64,000 nt of DNA. Source: Streptomyces rishiriensis. GTDB taxonomy: Bacteria; Actinomycetota; Actinomycetes; Streptomycetales; Streptomycetaceae. The translations under genes and the position numbers were made by a program. Positions 24,201-32,371 of this stretch are shown in pieces. Position 1 is the stretch's first letter; every line of letters starts with the position of its first letter. Location: positions 4,712,001-4,776,000 of the forward strand of contig NZ_JAUSWV010000002.1 in the NCBI RefSeq assembly GCF_030815485.1, read 5' to 3'. The notes below the pieces were generated by a model. The model searched no databases, was not told where the DNA came from, and saw only the letters and a program-made list of their open reading frames with translations.

Positions 24201-27200
24201 ATGACGCGAGCCGAGCAGCCAACGGCCCACCACCCGGCAGCGGACGACGCCTTGGTGGCGGACTCCCGCGAACGCGCTGTGCGCGCCCTGTTGCGCGAGC
24301 CGCAGCTCAAGCGGCTCTGGAGCGCGCAGCTGGTGAGCGGTGTGGGGGACGCCCTCGCACTCCTGGTGTTCGTCCTCCTCGTCCTCCAGGCGGCGATCGT
24401 GGAGGGCTCCTTCGGGGGCGGCTACCGCGGTGTGGCCTTCGCGGTGGCGACCGTCTTCGCGGTGCGCATCCTGGCCACCCTCCTCTTCGGCGCCGTCCTC
24501 CTGGGCCCGCTGACCTCACTGACCTCACCGGACGGCCCGCTCGACCGCCGCTGGACCATGGTCGGCGCCGACGGTGTGCGCGCCGCCCTGCTGATCGTCG
24601 CGCCGCTGTGGATCGACTGGATGCCGGACGACGCGTTGGCCCTGCTGCTCGTCACGGTGTTCGTGACCGGAGTGGCCGAGAGGTTCTGGACGGTCGCCCG
24701 CGAAAGCGCGTCCCCGGCCCTGCTGCCCGCCCCGCCGCTGGAGGGCGCGACCGTACGGCCGTTGCCGGACCACATGGACGCCCTGCGCCGCCTGTCGCTG
24801 CGCACGGGCTTCGTCACGATCCCGCTGGGCGCGGCCACCTTGGTCGTCGCGGCATTGTTCAACAATCTCCTGGGTGCCGGGATCGACTGGTTCGGGCAGC
24901 ACCAGGCGGCCCTCGCCTCGTACGTCGCCGGGGGACTCTTCGCCGGATCCCTGTCCATCGTGACCTTCCTCGAGCTGCCCGCGGTGCGCACTCCGCGCGC
25001 GCGGTCGCCGCTCGAGGGGCTGCGCCGGCCCAGGACCGCCACCGGCGTCGACGCGGGCCGCACCGGCGCGATCCCGCTGCTCGTCCTCGCCTGTGCCGCC
25101 GTGGCCGGGGCGGTCGCCGCCGCCGTCGCCGTGGCCGTGCTGCACGCCAAGGACCTGGGCGGCGGTCCGGTCATGTACGGGCTGTTCGTGCTCGCCCTGA
25201 CCGGCGGAGTCGTTGCCGGCGTCCGTACGGCGCCGAAGGTGCTGGCCTCGCTGTCGCGGCGCCGGCTGCTCGCGCTCGCCATCGCCTTCACCGGCGTGGC
25301 ACTGCTGGCCGCCGGGCTTGTCCCGGACGTCACCAGCGTGCTGCTGATCCTGGCCCTGGCCGGCGTCGGCGCGGGCGTGGCCGCCAACACCGGGCATGCC
25401 CTGCTCGACCAGGAGACCGAGGAGCACCGCCGGTCGCGGTCGACGGAGCACCTGCACGCCGTCGTACGGGTCGTGGTGGCGCTCGGCGTGGTGATCGCGC
25501 CGCTGGTGGCGGCGCTCATCGGGCCGCACCGGCTGGAGAACGGCAAGTTCGTGTTCGCGCACGGCGGGGCGGCGTTCACGCTGATGCTCGTCGGCGCGCT
25601 GCTGCTGCCGGTGGCCGCGCTGGTGCTGGCCAAGGTCGACGACCGTTCCGGCGTACCCCTGCGGCAGGACCTGCGGGACGCGCTGCTCGGTGGCGACGAC
25701 CCGGTGCAGACGTCGGTCGGGACGGGCTTCTTCATCGCCCTGGAGGGCGGTGACGGCGCAGGCAAGTCCACACAGGCCGACGCGCTCGCCGAGTGGATCA
25801 GGGCCAAGGGCCACGAGGTCGTCCTCACGCGTGAGCCGGGGGCCACGCCCGTGGGCAAGCGGCTGCGTTCGATCCTGCTGGACGTCTCCAGCGCCGGGCT
25901 CTCGCACCGCGCGGAGGCGCTGCTGTACGCGGCGGACCGCGCGGAGCACGTCGACACCGTCGTCCGGCCCGCCCTGGAGCGCGGCGCGGTGGTCATCACC
26001 GACCGGTACATCGATTCGTCCGTGGCCTATCAGGGCGCGGGCCGCGACCTGTCCCCGACCGAGATCGCGCGGATCTCCCGGTGGGCGACGAACGGCCTGG
26101 TCCCGCACCTGACCGTCCTGCTGGACGTGTCGCCGGAAGCCGCCCGCGAGCGCTTCACGGAGGCGCCGGACCGGCTGGAGTCGGAGCCGGCCGAGTTCCA
26201 CGCGCGTGTGCGCGCCGGTTTCCTCACGCTGGCCGCAGCCGACCCGGGACGCTATCTGGTGGTCGACGCGGCCCAGGAGCCCGAGGCGGTCACCGCTGTC
26301 GTCCGGCACCGGCTCGACCAGCTGCTGCCCCTGTCCGAGGCCGAGATCAAGGCCCAGGAGGAGGCGCGCAGGAAGGCCGAGGAGGAGGCCCGCCGCAAGG
26401 CCGAGGAAGAGGCCGCCCGCAAGGCCGAGGAGGAGCGCCTGGAGCGCGAGCGCCAGGAGCAGCTCGCCAAGCTGCGTGCCGAGGAGGAGGAGCGCAAGCG
26501 GCGCGAGCTCGAGGAGGCGCAGCGGCGCGAGGCCGAACGGCAGGCCGAGGAGGCGCGGCTGCGCGCCGAGGAGGCACGCAGGCGTGCCGAGGAGGAGCGG
26601 GTCCGGCTCCTCGCGGAGGAGAAGGCCCGCGCCGAGGAGGAGGCCCGCCGCAGGGCGGATGAGGAGCGGCGCCGCCAGCAGGCCGAGGAAGAGGCGCGGC
26701 TGCGCGCCGAGGCCGAGGCGCGGCGCCTGGAGAAGCAGCGGAAGGCCGAGGAGGCGCTGCTGCGGGCGGAGCAGGCCCGGCGCGCGGCGGAGCAGGCCGC
26801 CGCTGCGGCACAGGTCGGACCGAAGCCGGCGCGCCCCACGGCGGCTGCGGCTCCGGCCGTCCCGCCGGAGGCCGTCACGGTGCCGACGCCGGTGGTGACT
26901 CCGACGAACGCGTCGGGCGGACCGGTGGACGAGACGGCGGTGCTGCCGCCGATCCGGATGGACGAGGAGCCCGCGCAGCCCTCCCGGCCGTCCGGGAAGG
27001 CGTCCGGATCCGGGAAGCCTTCCGGCACTGCGGGCGGGGCCGACGCCGAGGTGACGGCGGAGCTGCCGCAGCCCTCGATCCCGCCGGGGGCGGCTGACGA
27101 GACGGCGGTACTGCCTCCCGTGCGCACCGGAGGCTCCGAGGACGAGACAGCGGTACTGCCTCCGGTCCGCGAGGAGAACCCTGCCGCCGAGACGGCCGTG

Positions 27201-27509
27201 CTGCCTCCCGTAAGGGACCAGAAGCCCTCGGACCGGGTGCCGCCGGGATACTTCCGCGACGAGCGCGACGAGCGCGACGAGCGTGACGACAGAGGCGGAC
27301 GCGACCGGGCGCGGCCGGACGGGACCGACGACCGCACGCGCGAGCTGCCGCAGGTCGACGAGGAGGGCGCGCCCCGGCAGCGACCCCGGCCGGACTGGGC
27401 CGAGGAGACCCCGCTGGACGATCTGCCGACGCTGGCGGACGAACTGCTGGGCCCGCGCCGGGACGAGGACGGGAACGACGAGGGCCGCGGGCGGGGCCGA
27501 CGCCGCTGA
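24201..27509 (+). CDS. tmk: MFS-like membrane domain fused to thymidylate kinase
   Basis: 1102 aa, four modules. Residues ~30-490 form a 10-12 helix major-facilitator-like domain. Residues ~507-712 are a complete dTMP kinase: FIALEGGDGAGKSTQADALA (P-loop), LTREPGA (DRX-like), ITDRYIDSSVAYQGAG. Residues ~712-867 are a highly charged single helix or coiled coil of EEARRKAEE-type repeats. Residues 868-1102 are a disordered acidic tail with four copies of (D/A)ETAVLPP(I/V). dTMP kinase makes dTDP for DNA synthesis and is essential; the fusion ties it to the membrane. From memory this architecture is normal for Streptomyces, but the tail is variable. Confidence 0.92.
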   Translation: MTRAEQPTAHHPAADDALVADSRERAVRALLREPQLKRLWSAQLVSGVGDALALLVFVLLVLQAAIVEGSFGGGYRGVAFAVATVFAVRILATLLFGAVLLGPLTSLTSPDGPLDRRWTMVGADGVRAALLIVAPLWIDWMPDDALALLLVTVFVTGVAERFWTVARESASPALLPAPPLEGATVRPLPDHMDALRRLSLRTGFVTIPLGAATLVVAALFNNLLGAGIDWFGQHQAALASYVAGGLFAGSLSIVTFLELPAVRTPRARSPLEGLRRPRTATGVDAGRTGAIPLLVLACAAVAGAVAAAVAVAVLHAKDLGGGPVMYGLFVLALTGGVVAGVRTAPKVLASLSRRRLLALAIAFTGVALLAAGLVPDVTSVLLILALAGVGAGVAANTGHALLDQETEEHRRSRSTEHLHAVVRVVVALGVVIAPLVAALIGPHRLENGKFVFAHGGAAFTLMLVGALLLPVAALVLAKVDDRSGVPLRQDLRDALLGGDDPVQTSVGTGFFIALEGGDGAGKSTQADALAEWIRAKGHEVVLTREPGATPVGKRLRSILLDVSSAGLSHRAEALLYAADRAEHVDTVVRPALERGAVVITDRYIDSSVAYQGAGRDLSPTEIARISRWATNGLVPHLTVLLDVSPEAARERFTEAPDRLESEPAEFHARVRAGFLTLAAADPGRYLVVDAAQEPEAVTAVVRHRLDQLLPLSEAEIKAQEEARRKAEEEARRKAEEEAARKAEEERLERERQEQLAKLRAEEEERKRRELEEAQRREAERQAEEARLRAEEARRRAEEERVRLLAEEKARAEEEARRRADEERRRQQAEEEARLRAEAEARRLEKQRKAEEALLRAEQARRAAEQAAAAAQVGPKPARPTAAAAPAVPPEAVTVPTPVVTPTNASGGPVDETAVLPPIRMDEEPAQPSRPSGKASGSGKPSGTAGGADAEVTAELPQPSIPPGAADETAVLPPVRTGGSEDETAVLPPVREENPAAETAVLPPVRDQKPSDRVPPGYFRDERDERDERDDRGGRDRARPDGTDDRTRELPQVDEEGAPRQRPRPDWAEETPLDDLPTLADELLGPRRDEDGNDEGRGRGRRR

Positions 27510-27534
27510 GCGTTCCGGCGCCGCCTGGCGTCCT

Positions 27535-27660
27535 GTCGTCGGGCGTCGGGCGTCGGGCGTCGGGCATCGGGCATCGGGCGTCGGACGTCGGACGCCGGAC
27601 GCCCATCTTCGATCGCCGACTGGCGACTGCCGACTGCCGACTGTGACTGCCGGTCGTCGC
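27535..27660. repeat. Heptanucleotide tandem repeats downstream of tmk
   Basis: At least nine 7-bp units of GTCGGGC or close variants (27537-27600) are followed by units of TGCCGAC (27617-27655). They occupy much of the 294-bp gap before holB. Non-coding. Confidence 0.85.
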
Positions 27661-27803
27661 TGGCCGGTCGTCGGCGGCAGACTCCGGTCGACGGTCGGTC
27701 GTCGGTGGGACGCCGAGCTCACCCGGGGCTCGACTCGATTGTCAGTGGCGCCCCGCACAATGGAAGCCGCATCGCGAAACGTGACGAAAGGGCGGCGTGA
27801 CGC

Positions 27804-29009
27804 ATGACCGTGTGGGACGACCTCGTCGGGCAGGAGAAAGTGAGCGATCAGCTCGCCGCCGCCGCTCGGGACGCCGACGCGCTCGTCACCGCGGCCGGCT
27901 CCGCCGCCCCACCGCCCGAGACGTCGAGGATGACGCACGCCTGGCTGATCACCGGCCCGCCCGGCGCCGGTCGGGGCCAGGTGGCGCGGGCCTTCGCCGC
28001 CGCCCTCCAGTGCGTGAGCCCGGACCGGGCGCTCGGCGGCGTCCCGGGCTGCGGGTTCTGCGACGGTTGTCATACGGCGCTCATCGGTACCCACGCCGAC
28101 GTCCACACCGTCGCCGCGGTCGGTTCGCAGATCCTTGCCGAGGACATGCGCGACACGGTCCGTAAGTCCTATACCTCGCCCGCTACGGGCCGCTGGCAGA
28201 TCATCCTCGTCGAGGACGCCGAGCGGCTGAACGAGAAGTCCGCCAACGCCGTCCTGAAGGCCGTCGAGGAGCCCGCCCCTCGGACGGTCTGGCTGCTCTG
28301 CGCGCCCTCCCTGGAGGATGTGCTGCCCACCATCCGCTCCCGTTGCCGGCATCTGAACCTGCGTACGCCGTCCGTCGAAGCCGTCGCCGACATGCTCGTC
28401 CGGCGAGAGGGCATCGAGCCGGCCGTCGCCGCGGCCGCCGCGCGGGCCACCCAGGGGCACGTCGACCGGGCCCGCAGACTGGCCACCGACCCCGCCGCCC
28501 GCGAACGCCGCGCGTCCGTGTTGAAACTGCCCCTGCGTGTCGACGACGTCGGCGGCTGCCTGCGGGCGGCCCAGGAGCTGGTCGACGCGGCCACCGAGGA
28601 CGCCAAGCAGCTCGCGGAGGAGATGGACGGCAAGGAGACCGAGGAGCTGAAGGCGGCGATGGGCGCGGTTCAGGGCGGCCGGATGCCGCGCGGTACGGCG
28701 GGGGTGATGAAGGACCTCGAGGACAAGCAGAAGCGCCGCAGAACGCGGACGCAGCGCGACAGCCTCGACCTCGCGCTCACCGACCTGACCGCCTTCTACC
28801 GCGATGTCCTCGCCCTCCAGTTCGGCTCCCGCGTCGCGATCGCCAACGTGGAGGCCGAGGACGCCCTGGAGCGGCTCGCCCGTGGCAGCAGTCCGGAGTC
28901 CACGCTCCGGCGCATCGAGGCCATCGCCGCGTGCAGACAGGCCCTCGACCGCAATGTGGCTCCGTTGCTGGCGGTGGAGGCGATGACGATGGCGCTGAGA
29001 GCGGGCTGA
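27804..29009 (+). CDS. holB: DNA polymerase III subunit delta'
   Basis: 401 aa. Clamp-loader AAA+ subunit that stays ATP-inactive: the P-loop is GPPGAGRGQVA, with Arg in place of the catalytic Lys, as expected for delta'. A zinc-binding site is CGFCDGC (plus a Cys at ~70). Later motifs are LVEDAERLNEKSANAVLKAVEEP and TIRSRC with the Arg finger (SRC). The C-terminal ~160 residues form the collar domain. The order topA-tmk-holB is typical of actinobacteria. Confidence 0.94.
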   Translation: MTVWDDLVGQEKVSDQLAAAARDADALVTAAGSAAPPPETSRMTHAWLITGPPGAGRGQVARAFAAALQCVSPDRALGGVPGCGFCDGCHTALIGTHADVHTVAAVGSQILAEDMRDTVRKSYTSPATGRWQIILVEDAERLNEKSANAVLKAVEEPAPRTVWLLCAPSLEDVLPTIRSRCRHLNLRTPSVEAVADMLVRREGIEPAVAAAAARATQGHVDRARRLATDPAARERRASVLKLPLRVDDVGGCLRAAQELVDAATEDAKQLAEEMDGKETEELKAAMGAVQGGRMPRGTAGVMKDLEDKQKRRRTRTQRDSLDLALTDLTAFYRDVLALQFGSRVAIANVEAEDALERLARGSSPESTLRRIEAIAACRQALDRNVAPLLAVEAMTMALRAG

Positions 29010-29026
29010 CGCCGAAGGCGGCCAGC

Positions 29027-29065
29027 AGACGCGTAAGGCGGCGAGTAGACGCGTAAGGCGGCGAG
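29027..29065. repeat. Two-copy 20-bp repeat after holB
   Basis: AGACGCGTAAGGCGGCGAG occurs at 29027-29045 and 29047-29065. A partial copy (AAGGCGGCCAGC) precedes them at the holB stop. The rest of the 229-bp gap shows nothing I can name. Confidence 0.8.
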
Positions 29066-29238
29066 CGAACCGGCGCCGTCCCCGTCGAGCCGACGCGGGC
29101 CGACGCTCGACGAGCGGCTCGGGGACGGGAAGTCCCGTCGGCGTCGGTCAGGTCGATCTCGGGTTGACGGCATCACTCGTCCGTGTCCGTTCGCGTACGT
29201 AAGGCGTTCGCACCGTTGCACAGAGTTACGCTCGCTGG

Positions 29239-30816
29239 ATGTACATCAGGCGCTCTCCCCGCAGGTTCCGTACCGGCGTCACTCTCCTCTCGCTCGCCGC
29301 GCTGCTCGTCTCCGGCTGTTCCGCCGCCGAGTCGACGAGCTCCGCCGGTTCCACGGCGGTGGCGGCGCTCGTCGCGCTGCCACGGGCCACGCCGTCGGCG
29401 CTCGCGCCGTACTACGGGCAGAAGCTGAGCTGGCGCGGCTGCGGTGTGCCGGGCTTCGAGTGCGCCACCCTGAAGGCGCCACTCGACTACGCCGAGCCGG
29501 GCGGCGGCGACGTCCGGCTCGCGGTCGCCCGCAAGAAGGCGACGGGCCCGGGCAAGCGGCTCGGGTCGCTGCTGGTGAACCCGGGCGGACCGGGCGGCTC
29601 GGCGGTCGGCTACCTCCAGCAGTACGCCGGCATCGGCTACCCCGCCGGGGTCCGCGCCCGCTACGACATGGTCGCCGTCGACCCGCGGGGCGTGGCCCGC
29701 AGCGAGCCCGTGGAGTGCCTCGACGGGCGCAAGATGGACACCTACACGCAGACGGACACCACCCCCGACGACCAGCGGGAGTCCGGCGAACTCGTCGACG
29801 CATACAAGGAGTTCGCGGAGAGCTGCGGCGCGCACTCGGCACGGTTGCTGCGGCACGTCTCCACCGTGGAGGCGGCCCGTGACATGGACATCCTGCGCGC
29901 GGTCCTGGGCGACGGGAAGCTGACGTACGTGGGGGCGTCGTACGGGACGTTCCTCGGGGCGACATATGCGGGGCTCTTCCCGAACCGGGTGGGCCGGCTC
30001 GTCCTGGACGGCGCGATGGACCCGTCGCTGCCCGCCCGCCGACTGAACCTGGACCAGACGGCGGGCTTCGAGACGGCGTTCCAGTCGTTCGCGAAGGACT
30101 GCGTCACGCGGTCCGACTGCCCGCTCGGCGGGAAGGGCACGGCTCCCGCCAAGGTCGGCGAGAACCTCAAAGCCTTCTTCCGCACACTCGACGCGCACCC
30201 GATCCCCACCGGCGACCCGGACGGCCGCAAACTCGGCGAGGCCCTCGCCACCACCGGCGTGATCGCGGCGATGTACGACGAGAGCACCTGGGAGCAGCTG
30301 CGCGAGGCGCTGTCCTCAGCGATCAAGGACAAGGACGGCGCGGGCCTGCTCGCCCTCTCCGACAGCTACTACGAGCGGGACCCCGACGGCCGCTACGCCA
30401 ACCTGATGGCCGCCAACGCCGCCGTGAACTGCCTCGACCTCCCCGCCGCCTTCTCCACCCCGGAGCAGGTCGAGAAGGCTGTCCCGTCCTTCGAGAAGGC
30501 GTCCCCGGTCTTCGGCGAGGGCCTCGCCTGGGCCTCCTTGAACTGTGCCTACTGGCCGGTGCGCCCCACGGGCGAGCCGCACCGTATCGAGGCGAAGGGC
30601 GCCGCCCCGATCGTCGTCGTCGGCACCACCCGCGACCCGGCGACCCCGTACCGCTGGGCCCGGTCCCTGGCCCACCAGCTCGCCTCGGGCCGCCTCCTCA
30701 CCTACGAGGGCGACGGCCACACCGCCTACGGCCGCGGCAGCGCCTGCATCGACTCCGCGATCGACACCTACCTGCTCCACGGAACCCCTCCGACGGACGG
30801 CAAACGCTGCAAGTAG
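29239..30816 (+). CDS. Secreted alpha/beta-hydrolase lipoprotein, tripeptidyl aminopeptidase family (SlpD/SlpE-like)
   Basis: 525 aa. Signal peptide with lipobox LVSGC. The peptidase S33 arrangement is complete: oxyanion region NPGGPGGSAVG, nucleophile in GASYGTFLG (Ser ~residue 237), a cap domain, the acid in TTRDPATP and the His in GDGHTAYG. Cys pairs in the mature part probably form disulfides. These enzymes remove tripeptides or larger pieces from the N-termini of extracellular proteins. From memory it occupies the place of SCO3540. Confidence 0.93.
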   Translation: MYIRRSPRRFRTGVTLLSLAALLVSGCSAAESTSSAGSTAVAALVALPRATPSALAPYYGQKLSWRGCGVPGFECATLKAPLDYAEPGGGDVRLAVARKKATGPGKRLGSLLVNPGGPGGSAVGYLQQYAGIGYPAGVRARYDMVAVDPRGVARSEPVECLDGRKMDTYTQTDTTPDDQRESGELVDAYKEFAESCGAHSARLLRHVSTVEAARDMDILRAVLGDGKLTYVGASYGTFLGATYAGLFPNRVGRLVLDGAMDPSLPARRLNLDQTAGFETAFQSFAKDCVTRSDCPLGGKGTAPAKVGENLKAFFRTLDAHPIPTGDPDGRKLGEALATTGVIAAMYDESTWEQLREALSSAIKDKDGAGLLALSDSYYERDPDGRYANLMAANAAVNCLDLPAAFSTPEQVEKAVPSFEKASPVFGEGLAWASLNCAYWPVRPTGEPHRIEAKGAAPIVVVGTTRDPATPYRWARSLAHQLASGRLLTYEGDGHTAYGRGSACIDSAIDTYLLHGTPPTDGKRCK

Positions 30817-30829
30817 CCACCGTCGCCGG

Positions 30830-30852
30830 CCCCGGGAGTACCGCTCCCGGGG
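30830..30852 (+). terminator. Terminator after the peptidase gene
   Basis: CCCCGGGAG and CTCCCGGGG around TACCG, 13 bp after the stop codon; no T tract. Confidence 0.8.
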
Positions 30853-30924
30853 GCTGTTCGGAGCACCCCTCGAAACTGTGTAGACTTACCGACGTTGCTG
30901 ATCGCACCATGGTGCGGACAGCGT

Positions 30925-30998
30925 GCCGCCTTAGCTCAGATGGCCAGAGCAACGCACTCGTAATGCGTAGGTCTCGGGTTCGAATCCCGAAGGCGGCT
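30925..30998 (+). tRNA. tRNA-Thr(CGT)
   Basis: 74 nt, foldable into a full cloverleaf: acceptor GCCGCCT/AGGCGGC, D arm GCTC...GAGC, anticodon stem ACGCA/TGCGT with loop CTCGTAA (anticodon CGT, threonine), T arm TCGGG-TTCGAAT-CCCGA, discriminator T. CCA is not encoded. It lies at the edge of the accessory cassette that follows, and tRNA 3' ends are common integration sites. Confidence 0.96.
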
Positions 30999-31002
30999 CT
31001 GT

Positions 31003-31049
31003 AAAAGCCTCAGGACTCACTCGCCGTGACCTGGGGCTTTTGCTTTTTT
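31003..31049 (+). terminator. Rho-independent terminator after tRNA-Thr
   Basis: AAAAGCCTCAGG pairs with CCTGGGGCTTTT, followed by GC and six T residues (31044-31049). A canonical U-tract terminator of this kind is unusual in this genome. Confidence 0.85.
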
Positions 31050-31130
31050 CGGGGGCTGGGTCGGACGCGAGAGCGGTGAGCGGGGGAGCCCCCGGCACGG
31101 CGGGGACGGCCCAGGCGGGCAGGGGGTGCG

Positions 31131-31772
31131 TCAGCTCGCCGCGTATGGCGCCACGAGCGCGAAGTCCGTCGCCGCGAGGGCCGTAGACGCGCTGCCGTAG
31201 CGCCGCGGGCTCCACTCCACGAAGGTCAGTTCGCCGTACGTCCGCCGGTCGGTGAAGTACTCACCGCTGAGCCCTTCGCCGGGTACGGCGCCGATCCACA
31301 GCTCCGCCACCCCGCGGTGCCGCTGGCTGCGCTGTCGGGCCCCGGGCCGGGGCTGATTGGTGAACTGCCAGCGCAGACACCATCGGCCGTCGTCCCCGCG
31401 CAGCAGCGAGGCATGGGTCGAGGTGGACACCGAGTCCGCGGTGAAAAGGGACACGCTGACGCGCGAGGCGCTCTGCACCACGTGCAGGACGGCGGGGATC
31501 GGGGGCACCGGGTCGCCGTCCTCACGGATGACGGAGGTGACCACCTCGCCCCGCCAGGTGCCGTGCAGCAGCGGGATCCCGGTGAACCGGCGTACGAGCT
31601 TCCACTGCCACAGGGACCTCTCGTACGCCAGGGCCACGATGGCCACCGTGGTTCCGGCCGCGGAGAAGAGGCGCAGCGGTGCCGGGGACAGTGCCTCACC
31701 GGTGAGCAGGGCGAGGGCGAGCCACACCAGGCAGACGATCCCGACGGTGATCTGCTGCCGTATGTCCTTCAT
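31131..31772 (-). CDS. Cap15-like two-TM beta-barrel (S-2TMbeta) membrane effector
   Basis: 213 aa. Two N-terminal membrane helices (~residues 8-24 and 34-51, GIVCLVWLALALLTG and TTVAIVALAY) are followed by a beta-rich domain. Diagnostic segments are PLLHGTWRGEV (~67-77), PPIPAVLHVVQSASRVSVSL (~90-109) with FTADSVSTS, and EYFTDRRTYGELTF (~161-174). This matches the S-2TMbeta/Cap15 family as I remember it, where the barrel senses a cyclic nucleotide and the helices disrupt the inner membrane to kill the infected cell. No CD-NTase gene is present. The ATG overlaps the stop of the RNase A-like gene (ATGA), making this the last gene of the coupled trio. Confidence 0.75.
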   Translation of the reverse strand: MKDIRQQITVGIVCLVWLALALLTGEALSPAPLRLFSAAGTTVAIVALAYERSLWQWKLVRRFTGIPLLHGTWRGEVVTSVIREDGDPVPPIPAVLHVVQSASRVSVSLFTADSVSTSTHASLLRGDDGRWCLRWQFTNQPRPGARQRSQRHRGVAELWIGAVPGEGLSGEYFTDRRTYGELTFVEWSPRRYGSASTALAATDFALVAPYAAS

Positions 31773-32371
31773 GGCCGTCGCCGTCCTGCGCCCCGTACCT
31801 GATCCGCCGGGATCGGGAACGCCGTGCGGAACACGAAACCGCGCGGATCGTCGGTGTCCCTGGCCAGCACCACGCGGACGCCGGTCACCTCGGTGCCGTC
31901 CGCGTGGTCGCGGGCGCGGGCCCAGCGACCGGTTGCCCTGCCCAGATCGGCGTCGCAGACGAAGGGGCGCAGGTCGTCGCCGACCAGCCACGTGACCATG
32001 TCGTCGGCGGAGTCGTACAGGGCGTCGTTGACGGCATCGGCGGCCTGACCGGGGGTGTCGAAGGAGGACGCGCCCGACTCCGAGGCGTACGAATCGAACT
32101 CCCGTAGCTCGTCGAGGGAGCACCCCACGTGCTTGTCGATCGCGTGCCCGACGTCGCGCAGTTCCTCGCGGTACAGGTCGCTGAGCACGTCGACTCCGGA
32201 CGGAGGCAGCCGGTCGGACAGTTCGCGGTACTCCGCGTCCCGGTCCCGGAACTCGGCGACCCGCCCCCGCTCCCGGTGGTGGTCGGGATGCACATCCTGG
32301 TGGTCGTCGAGAGCCTGACGCAGCATCTCCTCGTGTTCCCGCTCGTCCTCGGGTGTGTCGTGGAGGATCAC
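31769..32371 (-). CDS. RNase A-like toxin-domain protein
   Basis: 200 aa, GTG start overlapping the ATPase stop (GTGA). Residues 1-60 are very acidic and His-rich with no signal peptide. Residues ~74-186 match the bacterial CdiA-CT RNase A domain: VGHAIDKHVGCSLDELR (His76, His81), ASSFDTPGQAADAVNDAL, a helix ending WLVG, and VTGVRVVLARDTDDPRGFVF then RTAFP (Thr183). In the Yersinia toxin, from memory, the catalytic set is His, Arg, Thr, Tyr. Here the Tyr is Phe185 and the nearest Arg (Arg90) is two residues closer to the His. It may be a weak or regulated RNase. No separate immunity gene is recognisable. Confidence 0.75.
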   Translation of the reverse strand: MILHDTPEDEREHEEMLRQALDDHQDVHPDHHRERGRVAEFRDRDAEYRELSDRLPPSGVDVLSDLYREELRDVGHAIDKHVGCSLDELREFDSYASESGASSFDTPGQAADAVNDALYDSADDMVTWLVGDDLRPFVCDADLGRATGRWARARDHADGTEVTGVRVVLARDTDDPRGFVFRTAFPIPADQVRGAGRRRP

